A stretch of DNA of 64,000 bases from BPIH01 sp042408925 (GCA_042408925.1 JBHOQO010000139.1:1-64000), one strand, 5' to 3'. Numbered from the stretch's first letter, positions 25,682 to 33,139 are shown. Notes: a model not told the origin generated them from the sequence alone. Translations and numbers: made by a program.

Positions 25682-26500
25682 TCAGTCGGTCGGCGCGCCG
25701 TCGTCGGGCGCCCAGCTCGGGCGGCGACGATCGAGGAACGCCCGGATCCCCTCCCGCGCCTCGGCGCTCGCCCGCTGCCGGGCGAGGACCCGGGCCGTGT
25801 GCCAGCGGGCCGAGCCGTAGGAGAGCCCGCGGACCTCCCTGACGATCGCCTTCGCCGCCCGGACGGCCGTGGGCCCGCCGGCCAGGATGTCGGCGACGAC
25901 GGCGTCGACGGCCGTGTCGAGGGCCGCCGCTCCCTCGACGACCTCGTGGACGAGGCCGATCCGCTGGGCGCGGAGGGCATCGAAGCGCCGCCCGGTGACG
26001 AAGAGGGCTCGGGCCTCGCTCTCGCCGAGCTTGGCGACGACGAACGGCGCGATGACAGCCGGCAGCAGCCCGAGCCGGACCTCGCTGAACCCGAACCGCG
26101 TCCCGCTCTCGGCGACGACGACGTCGGCGACGGCGCAGAGGCCGACGCCGCCCCCGAGGGCCGCGCCGTGGACCCGCGCCACGACCGGCACCGGGCAGGC
26201 GTCGATCGCCTCGAACATTTCGGCGATGGCGAGGGCGTCCTGCTCGTTCGCCTCGAGGTCGAGCTCGGCCGCCGCGAGCATCCCGCGGAGGTCGGCTCCC
26301 GCCGAGAAGACCGGGCCGTCGGCGGCGAGGACGACGGCCCGCAGCTCGCTCGGCGCCTCGCGGGCCAGGGCCGCGAAGGTGGACCGAAGGGCCCCGACGA
26401 GCTCGGCGTCGAAGGCGTTCCGGGTCTCGGGGCGGGCGAGGACGACCCGGGCGACGCTGCCGCGGGGGCCGGTCCGCTCGACGCGAAGGGCAGGGCTCAC
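25682..26500 (-). CDS. Enoyl-CoA hydratase/isomerase family (possible methylglutaconyl-CoA hydratase)
   Basis: 272-residue crotonase-fold enzyme. Oxyanion-hole segments are FSAGADLRGM and GAALGGGVGLCAVAD; the catalytic-side glutamate lies in GFSEVRLGLLP. The C-terminal LDRRRPSW ending is common in hydratases of leucine and acyclic-terpene breakdown. GTG 26500 is seven bases after a TACGAT box. Next to carboxylase and HMG-CoA lyase genes, methylglutaconyl-CoA hydration is the likely reaction, but specificity within the crotonase family cannot be read directly. Confidence 0.8.
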   Translation of the reverse strand: MSPALRVERTGPRGSVARVVLARPETRNAFDAELVGALRSTFAALAREAPSELRAVVLAADGPVFSAGADLRGMLAAAELDLEANEQDALAIAEMFEAIDACPVPVVARVHGAALGGGVGLCAVADVVVAESGTRFGFSEVRLGLLPAVIAPFVVAKLGESEARALFVTGRRFDALRAQRIGLVHEVVEGAAALDTAVDAVVADILAGGPTAVRAAKAIVREVRGLSYGSARWHTARVLARQRASAEAREGIRAFLDRRRPSWAPDDGAPTD

Positions 26501-26507
26501 CGCCCGG

Positions 26508-26513
26508 ATCGTA
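26508..26513 (-). promoter_or_regulatory. -10-like TACGAT box of the hydratase gene
   Basis: TACGAT on the minus strand, seven bases before GTG 26500. Without this box one would be tempted to extend the gene upstream through low-complexity repeats. Confidence 0.45.
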
Positions 26514-26531
26514 TCAGCCACGGGTCGGCCG

Positions 26532-26770
26532 CTCGGTGCCGTGCCGGCCCCTCGGTGCCGTGCCGGCCCCTCGGCCATCGGTCCGGTGCCGTTTCTTCGG
26601 CCTTCGGCGCCGTGCCGGCTTGTCGGCGTTCCGGAGACGCGGCGATCCTCGTCGGGGTCGCCGGCCGTGCGGGCGCACACCGTTCCGAGAGCGCCGGCGC
26701 TGGTGACGCGCACCGACCGTGACGACTCCCGTCGTGGCCGGCCCCGGTGGACACCGTTCCCAGAGCACCA
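26532..26770. repeat. Short tandem and dispersed repeats between hydratase and antitoxin genes
   Basis: CTCGGTGCCGTGCCGGCCC occurs twice in tandem (26532-26550, 26551-26569), and a relative lies near 26605-26620. Further on, a GTTCC-centred motif recurs as GGCGTTCCGGAGACGC (26625), CACCGTTCCGAGAGCGCC (about 26678) and ACACCGTTCCCAGAGCACCA (26751). No gene was seen in this 319-bp gap. Confidence 0.55.
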
Positions 26771-26783
26771 CCGTGCGGATGAC

Positions 26784-26812
26784 TGGACTTAGCTAAGTCC
26801 ATCAGCTACGCT
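26784..26812 (+). promoter_or_regulatory. Palindromic operator and promoter of the toxin-antitoxin pair
   Basis: Perfect 18-bp palindrome TGGACTTAGCTAAGTCCA at 26784-26801. Its first six bases (TGGACT) would be the -35; after a 17-base spacer comes TACGCT (26807-26812), seven bases before the antitoxin ATG. A repressor on the palindrome would cover the -35 and spacer, as expected for autoregulation by a Phd-type antitoxin. Confidence 0.65.
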
Positions 26813-26819
26813 CCCACGC

Positions 26820-27053
26820 ATGCAGGTGAACATCCACGAAGCGAAGACGCACCTCTCACGGCTCGTCGATCGAGCGGCCGCCGGCGAGGACATCGTGATC
26901 GCCAGAGCCGGCCGGCCGGTCGCCCGCCTCGTCCGCTTCGAGCCGCCGCGTGAGGCCCGACGCCTCGGTATCTGGCGGGGTCAGGTCCGGATCGGCCCCG
27001 ACTTCGACGCCGTCGATGACGCCCTCGCCGACCTCTTCGAAGGCGAGCGGTGA
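26820..27053 (+). CDS. Phd/YefM-family antitoxin
   Basis: 77 residues beginning MQVNIHEAKTHLSRLVDRAA, the typical Phd N-terminal DNA-binding half, then GEDIVIARAGRPVARLV and a variable C-terminus (residues 55-77) that would wrap the toxin. It binds and neutralises the PIN RNase encoded next and should repress its own promoter through the palindrome at 26784. The stop overlaps the toxin start (GTGA). Confidence 0.9.
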   Translation: MQVNIHEAKTHLSRLVDRAAAGEDIVIARAGRPVARLVRFEPPREARRLGIWRGQVRIGPDFDAVDDALADLFEGER

Positions 27054-27427
27054 GGCTCCTCCTCGACACGCACGCGTTTCTCTGGGCACTCGCCCTGCCG
27101 GATGAACTGCGACTCGAGGCGAGACGGGCGATCGAGGATCCCCGGAACGACGTCTTCGTCAGTGCCGCATCTGCCTGGGAGATCGCGATCAAGCGCGCCC
27201 TCGGACGCCTGGAGGCGCCCGACGATCTCGGTGATGCCATCGGAGCGGTCGGCTTCGTCGAGCTGCCGATCACGATCGGGCACGCGCTCGCCGTCGAGCG
27301 GCTGGCCCGCCACCATCGCGATCCCTTCGACCGGATGCTCATCGCCCAGGCCCTCGTCGAGGGCTTGATCATCGTCACCCGCGACGCTCGCTTCGAGCCG
27401 TACGGCGTGCCCGTCCTCCGTGCTTGA
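27050..27427 (+). CDS. PIN-domain toxin (VapC-like RNase)
   Basis: 125 residues. Metal-binding acids of the PIN fold are in place: LLLDTHAFLWAL (first Asp), SAASAWEIAIK (Glu), HRDPFDRMLIAQA (Asp) and VTRDARF (last Asp). The short size and the HAFLWA signature place it in the group paired with Phd-type antitoxins. GTG 27050 overlaps the antitoxin stop. Both members of the pair look complete, unlike three other loci in this window. Confidence 0.9.
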   Translation: MRLLLDTHAFLWALALPDELRLEARRAIEDPRNDVFVSAASAWEIAIKRALGRLEAPDDLGDAIGAVGFVELPITIGHALAVERLARHHRDPFDRMLIAQALVEGLIIVTRDARFEPYGVPVLRA

Positions 27428-27500
27428 CGCGCCGGCTCGGCCGCGTGGCGCTGGCGCGGCGGGGGAGTTGGCTTTGTGCCCTCGGATGTTCGGCCGCGCT

Positions 27501-27690
27501 GCGGCGGCCCGCCCGAGTCGTTCGGCTACGGCTGCGCCCGTGGGTATCCCCTGCGAGTCGCGGCCGCCCGCCGGAGCCGGTCCATGACCGCCCGCCCGAG
27601 TCGTTCGGCTATGGCTGCCCCGGTGGGTGCCCCCTCCGAGCGGCGGCCGCCCGCCGGAGCCGGTCCATGACCGCCCGCCCGAGGCCGACC
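27501..27690 (-). repeat. 83-bp tandem duplication spanning the sua5 stop codon
   Basis: Bases 27595-27677 and 27512-27594 are two copies with an exact 83-base period. The right copy holds the last codons and stop (27609-27611) of the Sua5 gene. The left copy repeats about 22 codons and a matching stop at 27526-27528 outside the gene. A further partial trace precedes it near 27501-27511. The two copies differ at several bases in the middle. Nothing else was seen in the gap 27428-27608. Confidence 0.8.
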
Positions 27691-28661
27691 TCGGGGACGG
27701 GCTGGGCGACGATCCGATCGAGCTCGGCCGCGTCGAGGGCGTGGAGGGCGACGAAGAGGCGAGCTGCCGCCTCGACTGGGTCGCCGGTCGGGCTCAGGAC
27801 TTCGACGGCGACGAAGGGACCGCCGACGGCCTCGGCGATGCGCCGTCCTTCGGCGTCGGCGGCGAGGAGGCCGAGTCGCTCGCCGGGCTTCGCCCGCGGC
27901 GTCGCGTCGGGCGCGAGCAGGACCAGCGTCGCCCGCGGGGCATAGTGGCCCGCTGCCCGGCCGGGGGAGAGGGATCGGGCCTCGTGCTCGGGCGGGATCT
28001 CGACCGGGCCGACGACCGCTTCGAGTGCCTCGAGGGGCGTGCCGCCCGGCCGGAGGAGGACGGCCCGGTTGGGGGCGAGGAGGAGGACGGTCGATTCGAC
28101 GCCGATCCGGCATGGCCCGCCGTCGAGGATGAGGCCGACCCGGCCGTCGAGCTGGCGGGCGACGTGCTCGGCCCGGGTCGGGCTGACCCGGCCGAAGCGG
28201 TTCGCCGAGGGGGCGGCAATCGGGACGCCGGCGGCCCGGATGAGGGCGAGGGCCACCGGGTGGTCGGGGATCCGGACCCCGACGGTCTCCAGGCCGGCGG
28301 TCACGACGCCCGGCACGACCCTCCGCTTCGGAACGACGAGGGTGAGGGGGCCCGGCCAGAAGCGCTGGGCGAGGGCTCGAAGGCGGGGGTCGGCGAGGGC
28401 TTCGGGCCGGACGACGGTTGCGAGGTCGGCGGGCTCGGCGAGGTGGACGATGAGGGGATCGAAGGCGGGGCGTTCCTTGATCTCGAAGATCCGGGCTGCG
28501 GCGAGCGGGTCGAGGGCGTTCGCCCCGAGACCGTAGACGGTCTCGGTCGGGAAGGCGACCGGCTCGCCGGCCCGGATCCTGGCGGCCGCCTCGGCGATCG
28601 CCGCGGGGTCGTCGCCGGGCAGGATCCGGGGTCGGGTCGAGGCGGGCTCGTCGGTCGTCAC
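27609..28661 (-). CDS. L-threonylcarbamoyladenylate synthase (Sua5 type)
   Basis: First step of the universal t6A37 tRNA modification: threonine, bicarbonate and ATP give threonylcarbamoyl-AMP. The 350 residues have the YrdC core (PTETVYGLGANALD near 38-51, KERPAFDPLIVHL, VPIAAPSANRFGRVSPT, STVLLL) and a C-terminal Sua5 domain after a linker (SPGRAAGHYAPRATLVLL), so it is the long Sua5 form. GTG 28661 lies six bases after TAGACT. The 3' end has been duplicated downstream. Confidence 0.92.
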   Translation of the reverse strand: MTTDEPASTRPRILPGDDPAAIAEAAARIRAGEPVAFPTETVYGLGANALDPLAAARIFEIKERPAFDPLIVHLAEPADLATVVRPEALADPRLRALAQRFWPGPLTLVVPKRRVVPGVVTAGLETVGVRIPDHPVALALIRAAGVPIAAPSANRFGRVSPTRAEHVARQLDGRVGLILDGGPCRIGVESTVLLLAPNRAVLLRPGGTPLEALEAVVGPVEIPPEHEARSLSPGRAAGHYAPRATLVLLAPDATPRAKPGERLGLLAADAEGRRIAEAVGGPFVAVEVLSPTGDPVEAAARLFVALHALDAAELDRIVAQPVPEVGLGRAVMDRLRRAAAARRGHPPGQP

Positions 28662-28667
28662 GGCCCG

Positions 28668-28673
28668 AGTCTA
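28668..28673 (-). promoter_or_regulatory. -10-like TAGACT box of the sua5 gene
   Basis: TAGACT on the minus strand, then CGGGCC, then GTG 28661. The gap is six bases, with no ribosome-binding sequence. Confidence 0.5.
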
Positions 28674-28746
28674 CGGTCGGGTCCGGGGTCGGCGGCGGAC
28701 TCGGCGATCGTCGCCCTCGGACGGCCGAGCTCGCCGCTCCATCCCC

Positions 28747-29177
28747 GTGACGGCTTCCTGGACATCTGCGGACTCGGCCTTGCGCGGGTGTCGAGCGCGA
28801 CGGCCTGGCTGGACATCTCACCTCGGTCGGGCCCTTCGGTGCGCGCCATGACGGCCTGACTTGACATTTGGTGGTGCCGTCTCGCTCGGCTGCTGCGCGT
28901 GACGGCCTGGCTGGACATCTCACCTCGGTCGGGCCCTTCGGTGCGCGCCGTGACGGCCTGACTTGACATTTGGTGGTGCCTGCGGGCCTACGAGCGTGAA
29001 CTGTCCAGCTACGGCGTCACGGCCGGCACCGGGCCGGTCCGAATGCGTGAACTGTCCAGCTACGGCGTCACGGCCGGGCTGCCCGAGCCCCTGAGCTGCG
29101 AACTGTCCAGCTACGGCGTCACGGCCGGGCTGCCCGAGCCCCTGAGCTGCGAACTGTCCAGCTACGGCGTCACGGCC
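28747..29177. repeat. Repeat array B: nine units at 51-bp period, orientation flips midway
   Basis: Five forward units (close to GTGACGGCCTGGCTGGACAT) begin at 28747, 28797, 28848, 28899 and 28950. Four reverse-complement units (AACTGTCCAGCTACGGCGTC...) begin at 28999, 29050, 29101 and 29152. All steps are 50-51 bases except 49 at the flip. Some spacers are identical: 28819-28847 equals 28921-28949, and the two gaps between the last three units match. It occupies most of the 545-bp gap between sua5 and the MOSC gene. Same family as array A. No gene was seen. Confidence 0.88.
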
Positions 29178-29206
29178 AGGACCTGACACGACCCCACGAA
29201 CGAGCC

Positions 29207-30547
29207 TCAGCGCCTCGTGCCGCCCTCGCTCGTGCCCGTCAACTGGACCAGGCGTCGCTCGGCGATCCGAACGAGCCCGGAGGCCACGAGCCGATCGGCC
29301 CCAAGGACGCCGGCCCGGGCGAGCCCACCAGACGGTCGCCCACGCCCGAGCCAGCCGACCGCCGCCACGAGGTCGCAATCGAGCCCGGCCGCCAGCTCGG
29401 CGGCTCGGTGGATCAGGGCGGCTGAGATCGCCTCGGTCCCGCCCGGGGCCCCGGCCCCATCCTCGACCACGGCAAGGTGCCGAACGAGGCCGACCCGCCG
29501 CCGGGCGACGACGAGGGCTGCCCCGATCACCTCGCTGCCCGCGAGGGCGAGGAGGGCGGCGTGGCCGGGCAGATCGGGCAGCGCACGGAAGATCGCGCCG
29601 AGCGGGCCGGAGCCGCTCGACCTCCCGGCGAGGAGCGCACCGACGACCGCCGCATCGTCGCGATCGGCCTCCCGGACGAGGACACGGCGAGCATCGATCT
29701 CGGGCGGGCGCTGAACCCGCTCGGGCTCGACGGCGAAGACCCCGAGCCGCCCGACCGAGCGGGTCGCCGGCCGCGGCACGCCCTCCGGCAGCCCCTCCCG
29801 AGGGAGCGGCAACCAGCCGACCGAGCCGACCCGCCGGAACGTGCCGACGACCCGCTCGATGAGATGCGGAACCGTCCGGAGCCCGTCGACCCAGTTGAAT
29901 GCCGGCCCCAGGAGCCGCGTCGAGGCGCCGATCGCCAGCTCACCGTCGTCGACGATCTCGACGGGCCAGCCGAGTCGGGCCGCCGCCCGCCAGCGCTCCC
30001 GGTCGGCGAAGCGCTCGGCCGTCTCGATACGATCGAGAAGGAGGTGAACGGGCGCGTCGCTGTCGGAGCGCGGCGGTAGGACCCGGATCGGATCGCCCGG
30101 TCGAACCGGCCCTTCGACGAGGACCCGCGCATAGACCCGAGCGTCGGCGGGGTGGAGCTCGGCCGAGATCCGGGCGAAGCGACCGTCGGCGAAGGAGCCG
30201 GCGATCGTCTTGCAGGGGGTGACCGGCTTGCTCAGCTCCAGGACCAGGCGCTCGCCGACGGCGAGCCGGGTCCCGGGCGCGAGGAGCCCGAGCTCGATCC
30301 CTTCCGTCGTGAGGTTCTCGCCGCAGCTCCCGGGGACGATCGGGTGGCCCTCGGCGGCGACTCGGCGGATCGCCTCGACGGCGAAGAGGCAGACGGCCCG
30401 CAGCGGCCCCCCGTGCTCGGTCGGCTCGGCGTGGCCGTCGCCGACGAGCCCGAGCCGCCCGACCCAGGCCTCGGCGACGGGCCGTTTCGGCACGCCGCCC
30501 GGCGAGACATTGACCTGGAGGACCCGGCCGGTGGGTTCGTCAGCCAT
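29207..30547 (-). CDS. MOSC-domain protein fused to a GNAT-like domain
   Basis: 446 residues. Residues about 5-160 are a MOSC sulfur-carrier domain (VPKRPVAEAWVGRLGLVGDG, GSCGENLTTEGIELG, and the conserved Cys in LSKPVTPCKTI). After a middle segment, residues about 290-430 look like a GNAT acetyltransferase (VLVREADRDDAAVVGALLA, HAALLALAGSEVIGAALVVA, RHLAVVEDG). MOSC domains act in molybdenum-cofactor and related sulfur chemistry. The acetyl acceptor is unknown. The start is supported by TATGCT six bases before the ATG. Confidence 0.8.
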   Translation of the reverse strand: MADEPTGRVLQVNVSPGGVPKRPVAEAWVGRLGLVGDGHAEPTEHGGPLRAVCLFAVEAIRRVAAEGHPIVPGSCGENLTTEGIELGLLAPGTRLAVGERLVLELSKPVTPCKTIAGSFADGRFARISAELHPADARVYARVLVEGPVRPGDPIRVLPPRSDSDAPVHLLLDRIETAERFADRERWRAAARLGWPVEIVDDGELAIGASTRLLGPAFNWVDGLRTVPHLIERVVGTFRRVGSVGWLPLPREGLPEGVPRPATRSVGRLGVFAVEPERVQRPPEIDARRVLVREADRDDAAVVGALLAGRSSGSGPLGAIFRALPDLPGHAALLALAGSEVIGAALVVARRRVGLVRHLAVVEDGAGAPGGTEAISAALIHRAAELAAGLDCDLVAAVGWLGRGRPSGGLARAGVLGADRLVASGLVRIAERRLVQLTGTSEGGTRR

Positions 30548-30553
30548 GCGCCG

Positions 30554-30559
30554 AGCATA
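30554..30559 (-). promoter_or_regulatory. -10-like TATGCT box of the MOSC gene
   Basis: TATGCT on the minus strand, six bases (CGGCGC) before the ATG at 30547. Together with the divergent VOC gene, the 170-bp spacer holds promoters for both directions. Confidence 0.5.
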
Positions 30560-30717
30560 CGGAGCAAACGGGCGCCGTGCCCGACCGGGGTGGTCGGCTG
30601 CCTGCTCCTGCTATCGTCGATGGGACTTCGGCCCGGAAGGAGGAGGACGGTCTCGCGGATGGCACCGAACGGAGCGTCATCGAGCGCCAGCAACCGGCCG
30701 TGCGCCGACCGGCGGCG

Positions 30718-31524
30718 ATGATCACCGGCATCGACCACCTCGTCATCGCCGTCGGCGATCTCGATGAAGCGGCCGCAGCCGTCGCCCGGAGTGTCGGCCT
30801 GGCGGTCGTGCCGGGCGGTACACATCCCGACCACGGGACGGCGAACCGCCTCGTCTGGCTCGGCGACACGTACCTCGAGCTCGTCGCGGTCGTCGATCCC
30901 GACCGAGCCTGGCACTCCTGGTTCGGTCGCCTCGTCCTCGACCGGCTCGCGGCGGGTGGCGGTCTGGCGGCCCTCTGCCTCGCTTCGGATGACCTGGCCG
31001 CCGACATCGCCGCGGCCCGCGGACGGGGCGTCGACGTCGCCGGTCCGTTCCCGGGGGAGCGGCGTCGCCCGGACGGACGGGTCGTCCGCTGGCGGCTGGC
31101 ACTCCCCGACCCTCTCGGGGTCGATGCCGCGCCCTTTCTCATCGAGCACGATCCGACGGCCGCCGAGTGGACGTCGATCGAGCGAGCCGAGCGGGCCGCG
31201 TTCGTCCACCCGGTCGGGGGGCCGGTTCGCCTCGAGCTCGTGGAGCTCCCGCTCGGTGACGTCCGACGAACCCAGGACCGCTACCTCCGGACGTGGGGCC
31301 TCCTCGCCCGCCCGTCGCTGGCGGGAGGAGGGGCACGGGATGTCAGCGTCGGCCGGCAGATCATCCGGCTCCGCCGTCGGGTCGGGGCCGAGTCGGAGCT
31401 GCCGACCGTCGGTCTCGCCGCACTGGCGCCACCGGGCTGGTCCCGAGCCGGTCAGCTACCCGGCACCGACGCTGCCGAGGTCCTCAGCCTCGAGTTCCGG
31501 TGGCGGCCGGCGGGCAGCGCCTGA
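30718..31524 (+). CDS. VOC/glyoxalase-like domain protein
   Basis: 268 residues starting MITGIDHLVIAVGDLDEAA, the typical first strand of the vicinal-oxygen-chelate fold. This is followed by HGTANRLVWLGDTYLELVAV, the pattern of the larger glyoxalase-like subgroup. The second half (FVHPVGGPVRLELVELPLGD) completes a second module. The substrate is unknown. A TATCGT box at 30612-30617 could start the transcript about 95 bases upstream. In-frame GTG 30700 is an alternative start. It ends only two bases from the convergent lipoprotein gene. Confidence 0.75.
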   Translation: MITGIDHLVIAVGDLDEAAAAVARSVGLAVVPGGTHPDHGTANRLVWLGDTYLELVAVVDPDRAWHSWFGRLVLDRLAAGGGLAALCLASDDLAADIAAARGRGVDVAGPFPGERRRPDGRVVRWRLALPDPLGVDAAPFLIEHDPTAAEWTSIERAERAAFVHPVGGPVRLELVELPLGDVRRTQDRYLRTWGLLARPSLAGGGARDVSVGRQIIRLRRRVGAESELPTVGLAALAPPGWSRAGQLPGTDAAEVLSLEFRWRPAGSA

Positions 31525-31526
31525 CT

Positions 31527-32129
31527 TCAGCCCTCGACCCGCAGCTCGGCCAGGACGAGGAGGTGGTAGCGGGGGCCGTCGCAGCCGTTCCCGAGGTAGC
31601 CGTCGGCGGTCGCGGAGAGCCGCCAGCTGCCGGGCGGGAGGCGGAGGAGCGGGTCGGCGAAGAAGGCCCGGTACCAGGCGGCGTTCGGGTCGTCGTTCGA
31701 GAAGCCGCCGGACTTTCGGTAGGGGACGACGACCGGGACGCCGCGCTCGAGGGTCCGGGGCACGCAGTCGGCCGTCGCCGCGCCCAGGAGCCGGATCGGG
31801 CCCTCCACCTGCTCGAGGCCGAAGAGGACGAGCCCCGAACCGGAACCGGAGACCTCGATGCGGTCCGCGGGGCCGAGATACGTCAGGCTCGCCTCCGCCT
31901 CGATCGGTTCGCCCGCCGCCCACGTCAGCCGCGGGAGGCGAAGGACGAGCTCCAACCGGGCGTCGCGCGCCCGCGCTTCGACCGGGGCGGTGCCGTCCTC
32001 GGGGGCCCCGCTGGGGTTCTGGCTCGGACGAGCATCGCCGCAGGCGGCGCCGAGGAGGACGAGGCCGAGGGCGACGCCGAGGAGGCCGGCGCCGCGGGCC
32101 GCGGGCAACTGCAGGTTCGAAGGAGCCAT
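31527..32129 (-). CDS. Secreted lipoprotein of unknown function
   Basis: 200 residues. The signal peptide runs from M1 to the lipobox LLGAAC (Cys about 30), preceded by the hydrophobic GLLGVALGLVLLG. The mature part has a beta-rich domain (LELVLRLPRLTWAAGEPIEAE, then SGSGLVLFGLEQVEG) similar in pattern to immunoglobulin-like inhibitor domains, with Cys in ADCVPR and NGCDGP. GGAGGG sets the ATG at 32129. Anchored outside the membrane; the role is not recognised. Confidence 0.7.
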   Translation of the reverse strand: MAPSNLQLPAARGAGLLGVALGLVLLGAACGDARPSQNPSGAPEDGTAPVEARARDARLELVLRLPRLTWAAGEPIEAEASLTYLGPADRIEVSGSGSGLVLFGLEQVEGPIRLLGAATADCVPRTLERGVPVVVPYRKSGGFSNDDPNAAWYRAFFADPLLRLPPGSWRLSATADGYLGNGCDGPRYHLLVLAELRVEG

Positions 32130-32220
32130 CGACCCTCCGACGACCTCGTCCCGCCGCGGGTTCCCGCAACCCGCCCGCCGAAAGGCAGCCCGGCACCACG
32201 GCTGGTGGATGGTCTCGTGG

Positions 32221-32226
32221 TATGTT
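32221..32226 (+). promoter_or_regulatory. -10-like TATGTT box of the AbrB antitoxin
   Basis: TATGTT followed by seven bases and ATG 32234. An ATG overlapping the box at 32222 is an alternative start four codons earlier. Confidence 0.45.
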
Positions 32227-32233
32227 CCGTGGC

Positions 32234-32476
32234 ATGAGGACGAGCGTTGACAGAGCCGGACGCCTCGTGATCCCGAGGCGCCTCCGCGAGCAAGTCGGCC
32301 TCGTCGGCGGCGGCGAGGTTGAGATCGAGCTCGACGGCCTCGGGCTCCGGATCGAGCCGATTGCCGGCGATGAGGTTCGTGAAGAGGCGGGCCTTCTTGT
32401 CGTCCCTGCTCGCGGCCGCCCGATCGACGTCGAGGCCGTTCGGGCCCTCGTCGATGCCGACCGAACCCGACACTGA
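32234..32476 (+). CDS. AbrB/MazE-type antitoxin
   Basis: 80 residues. The swapped-hairpin DNA-binding domain is clear: MRTSVDRAGRLVIPRRLREQ, then GEVEIELDGLGLRIEPI. The C-terminus (RPIDVEAVRALVDADRTRH) would bind a PIN toxin. The gene looks intact, but the toxin reading frame that follows and overlaps it lacks its N-terminal half, so the antitoxin may now be an orphan. Confidence 0.82.
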   Translation: MRTSVDRAGRLVIPRRLREQVGLVGGGEVEIELDGLGLRIEPIAGDEVREEAGLLVVPARGRPIDVEAVRALVDADRTRH

Positions 32477-32696
32477 GCCGCAGGCGGATCTGCTCCCGGC
32501 TACGGTCTTCCTCGACCCCGCAGACTCGGCCGCCCTCGGCGAGGAGCTCGCGCAACTCGGGATCGGCGGCGGTGCCGTGTACGATGCCCTCGTGGGGGCG
32601 GCGGCCCGACGCGCCGGGACCCGGCTTCTCACCGCCGACGGTCGCGCCCTCCCCACGTACGAGACCCTCGGGGTCAACGTCGAGCGCGTCGGGTGA
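32454..32696 (+). pseudogene. PIN toxin remnant lacking the N-terminal half
   Basis: The C-terminal part of a VapC-type PIN domain is recognisable (GGAVYDALVGAAARRAGTRLLTADGRALPTYETLGVNVE), including the last Asp of the active site in LLTADGRA. The N-terminal strand with the first catalytic Asp, normally about 60-70 residues earlier, is absent. Upstream codons in this frame are the overlapping antitoxin read out of frame. About 80 residues remain from ATG 32454. Probably a deletion joining the antitoxin to the toxin 3' part. Confidence 0.7.
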
Positions 32697-32743
32697 GGCG
32701 CAGTCGATCATGAGGGTCGACTGCCATCATCGCTAGAGCCAGC

Positions 32744-32759
32744 GGGCGCCCCAGCGCCC
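32744..32759. terminator. Hairpin between convergent genes
   Basis: GGGCGC (32744-32749) and GCGCCC (32754-32759) around CCCA, with a second inverted repeat CAGTCGA/TCGACTG at 32701-32723. The pair sits in the 82-base gap between convergent frames. No T-runs. Confidence 0.4.
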
Positions 32760-32778
32760 GGCGCTCCGCCTGACCGTC

Positions 32779-33132
32779 CTACCGGACGGGGCGGTGATGG
32801 CGGCGGGCGAGGAGGAAGACGGCGACACCCTCGACGAGTCCGAGGGCGGTGACGGCCGCCAAGGGCAGAAGATTCGTGTTCCCGCAGAAGTCGGTCGTGC
32901 TCCGGCAGGCGGCGTACGTGGACACCGATCCGTAGGCGAGGACGAGCCCCGCTCCCACGAGCAGGCCGCCAACGAACGCCGCCTGCGACGCATCGTGACG
33001 CCAGATGGCGACCGGACCGTACAACATCGCTCCGACAACCACGGCGATCGCGAGCGGTGGCATCAGGCTCAGACCGACTGCCACGAGTAGCCCCGCCGCA
33101 AGTCCGAGAATTGAACGCGCGAGGAGGGTCAT
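32779..33132 (-). CDS. Small four-helix membrane protein, unknown
   Basis: 117 residues, almost all in four hydrophobic segments (about 5-22, 24-41, 52-70 and 88-108), with a short loop containing Cys-x6-Cys (ACRSTTDFC) and a basic end ARRHHRPVR. No known family was recognised. An in-frame ATG at 33156 would add eight residues and overlap the stop of the secreted-protein gene. It lies in the AT-richer patch of the window. Confidence 0.55.
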   Translation of the reverse strand: MTLLARSILGLAAGLLVAVGLSLMPPLAIAVVVGAMLYGPVAIWRHDASQAAFVGGLLVGAGLVLAYGSVSTYAACRSTTDFCGNTNLLPLAAVTALGLVEGVAVFLLARRHHRPVR

Positions 33133-33139
33133 CCTCGCA

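Noticed and set aside
25501..25980. Frame upstream of the HTH-carboxylase on the same strand
   Set aside because: Its sequence is a shadow of the hydratase gene plus low-complexity residues, with no conserved pattern.
28747..29177. CRISPR array
   Set aside because: Repeats are regular but degenerate, reverse orientation halfway, and several spacers are identical. No cas gene lies in the window.
30620..30721. Leader ORF overlapping the VOC start
   Set aside because: It ends in ATGA with the VOC gene, but the TATCGT box is only two bases before its ATG, so transcription would start inside it. Low-complexity peptide.
32319..32453. N-terminal half of the PIN toxin
   Set aside because: The frame is open here, but the residues are the antitoxin sequence read out of frame and contain no PIN strand or catalytic Asp.
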